Of a stretch of 8,258 bases of DNA, positions 1-5,550 are shown one piece after another (the stretch's first letter is position 1; each line of letters begins with the position of its first letter). The stretch spans positions 1 to 8,258 of the forward strand of contig SKVC01000131.1 in NCBI GenBank assembly GCA_007129655.1, read 5' to 3'. Position numbers and translations under genes: made by a program. This DNA is from Thermoplasmata archaeon. GTDB lineage: Archaea > Thermoplasmatota > Thermoplasmata > Halarchaeoplasmatales > Halarchaeoplasmataceae. The notes under the pieces were generated by a model. The model saw only the letters and a list, made by a program, of their open reading frames with translations. It was not told where the DNA came from and searched no databases.

Positions 1-47
1 ATCTTTACGTACCCGATGATTTTGAAGAATTTTTGAGAGGGATCTAG
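1..47 (+). CDS. 3' end of a gene upstream of the AbiEii toxin, possibly an AbiEi antitoxin (partial)
   Basis: Only the last 14 residues are in the window, reading LYVPDDFEEFLRGI and then TAG at 45-47. The stop is one base before the GTG start of the next gene, so the two are almost certainly one transcription unit, and the toxin's ribosome binding site lies inside this coding end. An AbiEi antitoxin directly upstream is the usual arrangement for an AbiEii toxin. The short tail also resembles the LHVPDDFLADLKRSV stretch of the AbiEi protein encoded at 1258-2073. Fourteen residues are too few to prove the family, so the identity is an inference from position and this weak similarity. Confidence 0.5.
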   Translation, partial: LYVPDDFEEFLRGI

Positions 48-48
48 T

Positions 49-1044
49 GTGAAAAGAAATTATGATTTTGATTCCCTGGCAAGGGAGTACGGATTCGAGC
101 CGAGCATGGTGGAAAAGGTGTGTAGAATATCAGATATCCTGGAAGATATATCTGCGGTCAGGTTCCTAAGGGATCGGCTTTCACTTTACGGGGGAACGGC
201 ATTCACTTTCATATATTCACAGGAAAGTACTGCGAATTTACGGGATACACACGAAGCGAGCTCCAGTGTTTCAACGGGAATACAAAGATTATCCATAGAC
301 TTAGATTTGAACTACCGTCATCTGGATCAGAAAGACTGGGGAGATGTGAGACGGGTAATCGATGAGAGGATCAAGACTTTACTGTACCGGCAGGGATATG
401 AGGAATCAGATATTTCCATCAACCCCAGCTATCCCCTTGCTAGAATTATAGTTGGGTATGTGAATCACGAGGGTTTGAAGGACTCCTACAATATAGAGAT
501 AGGTTACATGAGACGATACCCCGTACTTAGAAACGATTCTTTGGCAGATTTCAGACACATCGGTACAGGAGAAACATTTTCTGTAAAAACACCCATCAAG
601 GAGGAACTGTTCTCAAACAAATGGTGCACATTTCTTTATAGAGGAACTCCCCGAGACCTTTTCGATGTGTTTCAGATTACGAAGATGGATATCGACCCGG
701 TTGTATTTCGTAAATGCGCAGTAATCGACAGTTTGATGCGCGGAGAACCCAAACTCCACGAGATCGATTTAAATGAGACCATCGATGATATTTCAATAGA
801 TTCTAGCTTGAGGAACCTGTTGCGTTTTGATCTATCATCGATACTTAACATTAAACACATGTTCGAAAAGAGCAAGGAGTTCAGTAGATCAATTATATCC
901 TCCCTGGAAGAAGAAGAGGTTGATGTAATCAATCGATTTTACGAACATAGAGAGTTCGAGCCCGAAAGATTGGACAAAAAGGGAATACTCAATCCAAAGA
1001 CCGCCGAGCATCCTTCCATCTTATGGGCCATGAAGAAGTTATAA
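49..1044 (+). CDS. AbiEii-type nucleotidyltransferase toxin (type IV toxin-antitoxin)
   Basis: A 331-residue member of the AbiEii/AbiGii toxin family, which has a DNA polymerase beta-like nucleotidyltransferase fold. Characterised relatives such as the mycobacterial MenT proteins add nucleotides to tRNA; here the substrate is unknown. The visible motifs are GGT at residues 48-50, then SIDLDL with the metal-binding pair D84 and D86, and a later KWCTFLYRGTPRDLFD segment (K191, D203, D206) matching the conserved C-terminal motif with its lysine and R-D-x-x-D. The start is GTG at 49 with GAGG at 37-40, eight bases away. The distance between GGT and DLDL is about 34 residues, longer than the roughly 15-20 usual in this family, because of a polar serine/threonine-rich insertion around residues 58-78. 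The partner antitoxin is presumably the gene cut off at the left edge. The gene's last bases overlap the stub of an opposing gene at 1039-1119. Catalytic residues look intact, so it is probably active. Confidence 0.85.
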   Translation: MKRNYDFDSLAREYGFEPSMVEKVCRISDILEDISAVRFLRDRLSLYGGTAFTFIYSQESTANLRDTHEASSSVSTGIQRLSIDLDLNYRHLDQKDWGDVRRVIDERIKTLLYRQGYEESDISINPSYPLARIIVGYVNHEGLKDSYNIEIGYMRRYPVLRNDSLADFRHIGTGETFSVKTPIKEELFSNKWCTFLYRGTPRDLFDVFQITKMDIDPVVFRKCAVIDSLMRGEPKLHEIDLNETIDDISIDSSLRNLLRFDLSSILNIKHMFEKSKEFSRSIISSLEEEEVDVINRFYEHREFEPERLDKKGILNPKTAEHPSILWAMKKL

Positions 1045-1119
1045 GTTAACACCGTATCGTTCCCTCAGATCATCCCTGTGGTTTGTCAGGGTGGACTTTA
1101 TGTTCTCCAGGTCGGTCAT
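1039..1119 (-). pseudogene. Truncated MNT-type minimal nucleotidyltransferase (N-terminal stub)
   Basis: On the minus strand an ATG at 1119 follows a good ribosome binding site, AAAGGAG at 1134-1128, eight bases before it. It opens a 26-residue frame beginning MTDLENIKSTL and continuing NHRDDLRERYGVN before TAA at 1041-1039. This is the typical N-terminus of MNT-domain nucleotidyltransferases, the antitoxins of HEPN-MNT pairs, where the phrase K-E-E-L-R-E-R-Y-G-V is followed at once by the catalytic GSxARGE segment. Here the catalytic part is missing: the frame runs into the tail of the opposing AbiEii gene and stops. The stub therefore appears to be the remnant of a gene cut by recombination, with the junction near 1039-1048. 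It could in principle still be translated, but it cannot be an enzyme. Family assignment rests on one short but characteristic stretch. Confidence 0.6.
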
Positions 1120-1257
1120 CTTTCATTCTCCTTTGGGTTCGTATTAGTGCTTGGATAATTTTCCAGATCGTTATTACGGGTCGGTAGGGGATCATCGTTA
1201 GATCGTAGTTAACGAAATCTGGTACGGGTGTTTTTGGTGTTGTGTGTACCCGGTTGT

Positions 1258-2073
1258 TTAGGCAAAACGCATCAGCTCCTCTATGTTTTTATGAACTATT
1301 AGATTCCATCGGGAGACATGTTTACCGGATCCGTTTTTCAACTTTGGTGTTAGATAATACGTTTTAGCTCCTACGGATCTTTTCAGATCTGCCAAAAAAT
1401 CATCGGGAACATGAAGTATGCCTTCCAACAGTGAAAGTATGTAACCGGTCTTCTGCCTTAGAGACTGCTCGTCGAAATGTTTGAGATAGTCGTCCAACAG
1501 ATCGTAGTCGAGTTTATGGAACGTAGCGATGCTCTTCAGGACTTCTTCCATACCACCACAGTGATCTGGCCTTCTTATGCAATCCAAGAATGTTCTTTCC
1601 CTGTCAGTTACGGGGATACGGATGCCTTCTCGCATGAATTCCGTAACACCGAATAATTTCTGAGTTTTTACGTATCTATACTCTACATCCTGGAACTCGA
1701 AGGGTCTCAAAGATTTAGGTCTGAGATAATAAACGGTATTGAAGTACGAGTGAGCTACGCCGTGAAGCTCCAGGGCGGTATGATAAGCTAATGCACCCTG
1801 GAGATCGCTCACCTTGTGGGCTAATAGGTATCTATCAACCTGGTGATCTTTGTTGAGAGATTCCGGAGGGATACCGGCGTAGTACCCACGGTGTACTCTT
1901 AGTGCATAGCCTTTATCCACCAGACGTGACATGGTTGTGCGGGATGTTTCATAGTTATCCGTGATCTCCGTAACATCCTGGAGCGAGCAAATCTTCTTGT
2001 TTAGAAGTTCGATGTAAACCCTTTGTTCGTTAGGGGTGAGAGTTACCAATCCTTTGCTGTTTGTCGATTGCAT
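1258..2073 (-). CDS. AbiEi-family antitoxin / winged-helix regulator, without an adjacent toxin
   Basis: A 271-residue protein of the AbiEi type (transcriptional regulator of viral defence systems). Residues about 10-70 form a winged helix, ending in the wing-like RVHRGYYAGIPPE that is typical of the family. The middle carries the conserved phrase VTDRERTFLDCIRRPDHCGG, and the C-terminal domain is the part that counteracts AbiEii toxins in characterised pairs. The frame is open further upstream to 2154, but I chose ATG at 2073. The extra 27 residues would be encoded across the promoter, and a TATA box at 2112-2104 places transcript start only about nine bases before this ATG. No toxin gene follows in the same direction: downstream lie only the MNT stub and the convergent AbiEii gene. 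It may be an orphan, or it may act in trans on the toxin at 49-1044. Repeated GTACACAAAC motifs near its promoter suggest self-regulation. Confidence 0.85.
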   Translation of the reverse strand: MQSTNSKGLVTLTPNEQRVYIELLNKKICSLQDVTEITDNYETSRTTMSRLVDKGYALRVHRGYYAGIPPESLNKDHQVDRYLLAHKVSDLQGALAYHTALELHGVAHSYFNTVYYLRPKSLRPFEFQDVEYRYVKTQKLFGVTEFMREGIRIPVTDRERTFLDCIRRPDHCGGMEEVLKSIATFHKLDYDLLDDYLKHFDEQSLRQKTGYILSLLEGILHVPDDFLADLKRSVGAKTYYLTPKLKNGSGKHVSRWNLIVHKNIEELMRFA

Positions 2074-2164
2074 AGTACACAAACAGCGATATGTTAGTAA
2101 TATGATATAAAGTTTACTACCGATACATTGCTGTATGTTGATGGTTCTGTACACAAACTGCTAT
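2074..2164. promoter_or_regulatory. Pair of direct GTACACAAAC motifs flanking the antitoxin promoter (candidate operator)
   Basis: GTACACAAACAGCGAT at 2075-2090 and GTACACAAACTGCTAT at 2149-2164 share 14 of 16 bases and are exactly 74 bp apart. The first sits between the TATA box and the ATG of the antitoxin gene, the second about 36 bp upstream of the TATA box. A weaker third match, AGTACATAAAT, starts at 2316 at the TATA box of the divergent gene. AbiEi proteins are known to repress their own promoters, so these are candidate binding sites. The second copy also falls within a dispersed repeat (2146-2247), which could partly explain it. Confidence 0.4.
2104..2112 (-). promoter_or_regulatory. 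TATA box for the 1258-2073 antitoxin gene
   Basis: CTTTATATC on the minus strand, centred about 35 bases before the ATG at 2073. The normal archaeal distance of about 25 bases from TATA centre to transcript start gives a leader of roughly nine bases. No Shine-Dalgarno sequence is visible there, in keeping with a nearly leaderless message. Confidence 0.55.
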
Positions 2165-2247
2165 TTGATGTGGATCTCCACCCTGCAGTGGTCGCTGGTG
2201 TATTGTCCGGACGTTTATACTGTCTGTTGATCTCGGATGTGGAATCC
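2146..2247. repeat. Dispersed repeat, partial copy A
   Basis: This segment aligns with 3652-3753. It starts with TCTGTACAC (2146-2154) and contains GATCTCCACCCTGCAGTGGT (2173-2192), identical to 3681-3700 and followed by near-identical bases to 2198. It ends with TCTCGGATGTGGAATCC (2231-2247), matching 3737-3753 at 16 of 17 positions. Within it CCACCCTGCAGTGG (2178-2191) is an inverted repeat with CCAC/GTGG ends. The copy lacks the 60-bp head found in copies B and C. It lies between the two divergent antitoxin genes. No protein is convincingly encoded by it on either strand. Confidence 0.6.
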
Positions 2248-2320
2248 ATCTTATGATATGTGATATTGCGATATCCGGTTCTTAGAAGGATAATCACGCT
2301 ACAATTTCCTTTTTGAGTAC

Positions 2321-2332
2321 ATAAATATTTAT
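2321..2332 (+). promoter_or_regulatory. TATA box for the 2368-3381 gene
   Basis: ATAAATATTTAT is a strong AT-only box, centred about 41 bases before the ATG at 2368. Transcript start would be near 2352, leaving a short leader that still includes the GGTGA ribosome binding site at 2356-2360. The box contains the palindrome AAATATTT, which could also serve as part of a repressor site. Confidence 0.6.
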
Positions 2333-2367
2333 AGTATGGGCTTATTTTACCAATTGGTGAAAATAGT

Positions 2368-3381
2368 ATGATTAGTGAAAATTCATCTGCTGTAAAACAG
2401 GCGGTCGATGCGGTCCTAGGCGAGGTACTATCGGTCAAGTGGTGTGACGAAGTCGCTGTTTTCGATAAATATCAGCCGGACCTAGTTGCAGAGCTTTCTT
2501 TCGATGATAAAAACCGTAGGGTATTTGTTGAATTCAAGAGTAACGGTGAGCCCAGATTCATAGCTCAGGTAGCCGGTTACTTTCCACTCCTGCCGGAAGG
2601 TTCCTACCTTATTTTCGTGGCACCTTACATAAGCGAGAGGGGACGGGAATTGTGCAAGGAATTGGGCTTGGGTTTCGTTGATCTTGAAGGGAACTCTTAC
2701 ATCAAGTTCGATGGAGTGTTGATAGAAACCTACGGTAAACACAATGTTCCCAGGGAAAAGCGGATATTAAAAAGATTGTTTACAACTAAGTCGACGTGGA
2801 TAATCCGTAAATTACTCAAAGAACCCGACAGGGAATGGACATCCAAGGATATAGCGGATGAGGCTAATGTGAGTTTGGGTCAGGTTTACAAGGTAACCGA
2901 GAGATTGGAAGCCGAAGGATATCTGGAGAAAGAATGGGGCGCTATTCGCTTGAAATCTCCCGGTGATCTACTGGATGCATGGAGAGAAGTATACGATATA
3001 AGTGATCATGAAATAACAGGCTATTATTGTCCTTTTAAAGATAGGCGGCAACTACTGGAAAAACTGAAGGGATCTGAAAAGTATGCGTTGACCCTTGGGG
3101 CGGCAGCTGACTTGGTGGCTCCTTTCGTACGTTCGTCGGATAATTATCTGTATTCTTTGGATTTTTCGCGTGTGAAGAGATTACTGGAATTGGAACCGGT
3201 GGAGTTCGGAGGGAATTTGTACCTTATCAAACCCTTCGACGAGGGAATTTTATTTGATACACGGATGATAGAAGGTGTTCGTGTTGTGTCCAACATACAG
3301 TTATACCTTGACCTTTACAAATATCCCGCACGGGGAAAAGAACAGGCAGAGTTTTTAAGAGAGAATGTTATGGAGTTTTAG
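2368..3381 (+). CDS. Long-form AbiEi antitoxin with N-terminal PD-(D/E)XK-like domain and winged helix
   Basis: A 337-residue protein that I recognise as the long AbiEi antitoxin family (formerly a DUF, now described as transcriptional regulator, type IV toxin-antitoxin). Residues 20-125 resemble a restriction-endonuclease fold: D38, then VEFK with E55 and K57, then Q67, which is the order of a PD-(D/E)XK active site. The family phrases VAPYISERGRELC and GFVDLEGN follow. Residues 140-195 form a winged helix (WTSKDIADEANVSLGQVYKV is the helix-turn-helix). The C-terminal part carries the conserved LGAAADLVAPFVR, IKPFDEG and VSNIQLYLDLY stretches and ends near AEFLRENV, so it is full length. The start at 2368 has GGTGA seven bases upstream. 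No AbiEii toxin follows; a 53-residue frame overlaps its end. Whether the nuclease-like site is active is unknown. Confidence 0.85.
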   Translation: MISENSSAVKQAVDAVLGEVLSVKWCDEVAVFDKYQPDLVAELSFDDKNRRVFVEFKSNGEPRFIAQVAGYFPLLPEGSYLIFVAPYISERGRELCKELGLGFVDLEGNSYIKFDGVLIETYGKHNVPREKRILKRLFTTKSTWIIRKLLKEPDREWTSKDIADEANVSLGQVYKVTERLEAEGYLEKEWGAIRLKSPGDLLDAWREVYDISDHEITGYYCPFKDRRQLLEKLKGSEKYALTLGAAADLVAPFVRSSDNYLYSLDFSRVKRLLELEPVEFGGNLYLIKPFDEGILFDTRMIEGVRVVSNIQLYLDLYKYPARGKEQAEFLRENVMEF

Positions 3382-3526
3382 AACATTATCCGTGAGAAAT
3401 TCAGCACGCAGAGAGTGGAAGGAAGAACGTTGTTTATTGAACCTATATGACAAGGAAAAGCGGGAACGTGTTCAGGCCGAGGTTTATACTACGATGCAGC
3501 GTTTTCTGAAGGCACTTGATGATTGA
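3365..3526 (+). CDS. Small overlapping hypothetical protein or gene remnant
   Basis: An ATG at 3365 opens a 53-residue frame that overlaps the last 17 bases of the upstream antitoxin gene in the +1 frame and ends with TGA at 3524-3526. The composition is protein-like: charged and helical, with REWKEERCLLNLYDKEKRER followed by a C-terminal QRFLKALDD. A toxin gene would normally overlap or abut the antitoxin in just this place, so this may be the remaining end of a deleted partner. It shows none of the GGT or DLDL motifs of AbiEii. Ribosome binding is poor, with only AAGAGAG directly before the ATG. I do not recognise the family. It may be a short real gene or a remnant. Confidence 0.4.
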   Translation: MLWSFRTLSVRNSARREWKEERCLLNLYDKEKRERVQAEVYTTMQRFLKALDD

Positions 3527-3590
3527 AGAGGCAATTTTAGTGTTTTCCTGCCTGTAACGGTATAAGTTTTTCTATCATCGTTAGATCGTT

Positions 3591-3753
3591 GTGTTATCTG
3601 CGAATTATTTCGCTAGTCAAAGGAACTCTCTACTTGAAGACGTGTCCTTATCTGTACACGTAGCATCCCTACTCTAATCCGATCTCCACCCTGCAGTGGT
3701 TGCTGGGTTGGTTGATCGCTCTTTAATACGGTCTGCTCTCGAATGTGGAATCC
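3591..3753. repeat. Dispersed repeat, longest copy B
   Basis: The first part matches copy C without gaps at an offset of 1857. From ATTTCGCTAG at 3607 to AGCAT at 3666 there are only two differences in 60 bases from 5464-5523. The second part, from TCTGTACAC at 3652 to GTGGAATCC at 3753, matches copy A. It therefore links the other two copies into one element of about 160 bp. It includes the CCACCCTGCAGTGG inverted repeat (3686-3699). Just upstream, ATCATCGTTAGATCGT at 3574-3589 is identical to 1191-1206. There is no transposase and no terminal inverted repeat that I can see. Confidence 0.65.
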
Positions 3754-3912
3754 GGCTGGCGGGTTGCCCGGGATTCGTGTGATAAGTGGGAATACCTGAG
3801 TTGGATGGAGAAGGATTCTAACGGTAGGTACGTGCTGAGGGAGAAGTGGCTGCGGATGTGTTCTATGTGGAGTGACATAGATAACTTCAAAGAAAACGAA
3901 ATCTCGTATTGA
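3745..3912 (+). pseudogene. Protein-coding remnant with a winged-helix-like wing
   Basis: An open stretch from just after a TAA at 3724-3726 to TGA at 3910-3912, with a possible GTG at 3745, encodes 55 residues. They include CDKWEYLSWMEKDSNGRYVL and then REKWLRMCSMW. The phrase S-N-G-R-Y-V-L-R-E-K-W resembles the beta-hairpin wing at the end of many archaeal winged-helix domains. There is no ribosome binding site, and the N-terminal end merges directly into the dispersed repeat B, so this looks like the cut-off C-terminus of a former regulator gene. The family is not identifiable. Confidence 0.4.
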
Positions 3913-3976
3913 GTAGCTCCGGGGTCTTAAGTGGCTATGTTTTCAAATATTTCAACCAATATGCCAATAACCATCA

Positions 3977-4573
3977 TTAAAAGATATTTTCCAATATGTT
4001 CCTTACCTTTTTCGGATACTCTTTAGAATAATCTGTTAGTTGTTCTTTGTTTAAGTCATCGAGATACATGTCATCCGTAAGGGATAACACACCTTTCGCA
4101 TCCATTTCGTCTGTTTTTACACATCTGATATATATAAGATCCAGAAGAGCCTTTTCCACGTGTGCAGTAAGTACAAAACCATTTTCTTCGTATCCGAAAA
4201 ACAGTGGTTTTTTGATCTGATGATATTCCAATTCCCTGCCGTCGTAAGAATAATTATACGTTTGTTTCGTGGTCACTAATGTCAACGTATAAACTGTCTG
4301 ACTTAGGATGTCTTTCTTTGATAGAACATATTCCATGGAAAGATAGGACGGATACCGGATCAACATTGCAATTTCCTCGGTGCTTGGTTGATTGAAAGGA
4401 TTTTGATACCAACCTCTAACCACACGTTTTATCGCATTGGATCTTACCAAGCGGTTCAATTGTACGGAAACATTATTTTTATCTTCGTCTGTGAGCTGGA
4501 CGATATCCGAAAAAGAGAACATAGTTTTTTCCTCATGCTCTCTGAAAAATTCCAACCATTGGTCTAGTTTCAA
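3977..4573 (-). CDS. AbiEi-family antitoxin (second gene of a toxin-first pair)
   Basis: A 198-residue protein with an N-terminal winged helix (residues about 1-60, ending RLVRSNAIKRVVRGWYQNP) and a C-terminal domain containing YPSYLSMEYVLSKKDI and the later phrase TAHVEKALLDLIYIR. Both are characteristic of the short AbiEi antitoxins paired with AbiEii. The start codon is TTG at 4573-4571, preceded by GGAGGAGG in the final codons of the toxin gene. The toxin's stop and this start share four bases (TTGA, 4573-4570), so translation is coupled. As in other AbiEi proteins, it should both block the toxin and bind the operon promoter; a perfect palindrome lies at that promoter (5402-5421). The unusual point is that it comes second, after the toxin, whereas in described AbiE operons the antitoxin is first. 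Length and motifs suggest it is intact. Confidence 0.85.
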   Translation of the reverse strand: MKLDQWLEFFREHEEKTMFSFSDIVQLTDEDKNNVSVQLNRLVRSNAIKRVVRGWYQNPFNQPSTEEIAMLIRYPSYLSMEYVLSKKDILSQTVYTLTLVTTKQTYNYSYDGRELEYHQIKKPLFFGYEENGFVLTAHVEKALLDLIYIRCVKTDEMDAKGVLSLTDDMYLDDLNKEQLTDYSKEYPKKVRNILENIF

Positions 4574-5391
4574 TGGGATCCTCCTCCGGATAATTCATCC
4601 AATACATATTTAGCTGCCTTATTAACACTAGTTAGGATAGTATCGAGGTCATCGTGATAATACAGGTATAACGAAGGCGATAAGAAACGTTTCAATTCAA
4701 TATCCAGTATATCCTTTCCTTCTTTTTCTAACCGTAAACCGATATTCTTTAGTTCATTGAGAAAGTCATCTTCGTCCATATCGTAGTCTTTTATCTTTTT
4801 CAACAACAGGTGTAAATCAACGGATAGATCTTTCTGTTCCGTTAAAAAGTAAATATCCCACAGGTCCCGACCTTTGATGTACTTTCTACCGCTCAATGCT
4901 GTGACTTTATCCACCAGGATCTCTTCAGGTTTTTCCACTCTGACGGCCGGTTGGAAAGGCGGAAAACTCAAAATCTTAGTTTCATTCAGATACGAGGGGA
5001 TGTCAAATAACTCAATATTGATCCGCACAGCTTGCTCGGGGTTATCCGAAATTGTTTTGATGATGTATCTTTGGAAATCACTCTCTGCTTTCGTTTGCAC
5101 CTCTTCCAGAAACGGGTAGGAATAAGCGATGAAATCCTTGGTTTTCTTTAAGAAATTGGCGATTTTGACGGATCGCTGGTTCTCTCTGAGTACGAAATCC
5201 AGGTCTTCAGAGTATCTTGGATTGTCGTGTAACAATCTCAAGGCGGTTCCACCTTGAAATACGATGGTTTGAAAGAGTCCTTCTTTGCTGAAAGAGGTCA
5301 GTATGGCTTTCTGGAGTTCTTCTCTGAATATCAATTTAGGTGAGATATTCTCTCTCTCTGATCGTATCTCGATGTCTTTCCATCTCATCAT
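4570..5391 (-). CDS. AbiEii-type nucleotidyltransferase toxin (first gene of the pair)
   Basis: A 273-residue AbiEii toxin with textbook motifs: QGGTALRLLH (residues 46-55), RYSEDLDF (59-66, metal ligands D63 and D65), and EEILVDKVTALSGRKYIKGR followed by DLWDIYFL (K162, D176, D179 region). It belongs to the same fold as the toxin at 49-1044 but to a clearly different branch: it has the short spacing between GGT and DLDF and little sequence in common elsewhere. ATG codons at 5391 and 5388 are both possible starts. Neither has a ribosome binding site, which fits the nearly leaderless transcript predicted from the TATA-like GTATTAATAAC at 5430-5420. The gene ends in GGGSH, whose codons form the ribosome binding site for the antitoxin that follows. 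All visible catalytic residues are present, so the enzyme should be competent and depend on the downstream antitoxin. Confidence 0.88.
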   Translation of the reverse strand: MMRWKDIEIRSERENISPKLIFREELQKAILTSFSKEGLFQTIVFQGGTALRLLHDNPRYSEDLDFVLRENQRSVKIANFLKKTKDFIAYSYPFLEEVQTKAESDFQRYIIKTISDNPEQAVRINIELFDIPSYLNETKILSFPPFQPAVRVEKPEEILVDKVTALSGRKYIKGRDLWDIYFLTEQKDLSVDLHLLLKKIKDYDMDEDDFLNELKNIGLRLEKEGKDILDIELKRFLSPSLYLYYHDDLDTILTSVNKAAKYVLDELSGGGSH

Positions 5392-5401
5392 CGTTCAACA
5401 T

Positions 5402-5430
5402 ACTTAACAAATATGTTAAGTTATTAATAC
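5402..5430 (-). promoter_or_regulatory. Promoter and palindromic operator of the toxin-antitoxin operon
   Basis: A perfect inverted repeat, ACTTAACA-AATA-TGTTAAGT (8-bp arms, 5402-5421), ends 11 bases before the toxin start codon. It partly overlaps a TATA-like GTATTAATAAC (minus strand, 5430-5420). Transcript start is predicted near 5399, so a dimeric protein bound to the palindrome would cover the space between TATA box and start. AbiEi antitoxins are known to repress their promoters by binding inverted repeats, which makes this the natural site for the 3977-4573 product. Confidence 0.6.
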
Positions 5431-5447
5431 CTACCGGTTTACAATAT

Positions 5448-5550
5448 GTGTTATTCCCCAATGATTTCGCTAGTCAAAGGAACTCTCTACTTGAAGATGT
5501 GTCCTTATCTGTACACGCAGCATACCCTTGCTCTTTAGATGTTCTTCACC
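5448..5550. repeat. Dispersed repeat, copy C
   Basis: It matches copy B from GTGTTAT at 5448, with 58 of 60 bases identical over 5464-5523. The similarity then fades, but a position-equivalent inverted repeat, CACC-AAC-GGTG at 5547-5557, takes the place of the CCACC...GTGG of copies A and B. The paired ends are thus kept although the sequence differs. The copy begins about 20 bp upstream of the promoter of the toxin-antitoxin operon. The few differences do not favour a reading frame on either strand. Confidence 0.6.

Noticed and set aside
672..932. Minus-strand open frame inside the first AbiEii toxin
   Set aside because: It is antisense to a well supported gene, has low-complexity serine-rich composition and no ribosome binding site or family signal.
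1221..1250. Terminator hairpin GGTAC...GTACC after the lone antitoxin gene
   Set aside because: Only five base pairs with a 20-base loop and no T-run in the direction of transcription.
2074..2154. N-terminal extension of the minus-strand antitoxin gene to an ATG at 2154
   Set aside because: It would be encoded across the TATA box and the repeated GTACACAAAC sites. Its residues are unlike the family's N-terminus, and the ATG at 2073 fits the promoter.
2094..2438. Minus-strand open frame across the divergent promoters
   Set aside because: It covers both promoter regions, a dispersed repeat and the start of the 2368 gene; the translation shows no recognisable domain.
3748..3776. tRNA or structured RNA around the GAATCC...GGATTC hairpin
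   Set aside because: The 6-bp stem has a 17-base loop and no cloverleaf arms or T-loop consensus could be placed around it; it is probably chance within a decayed region.
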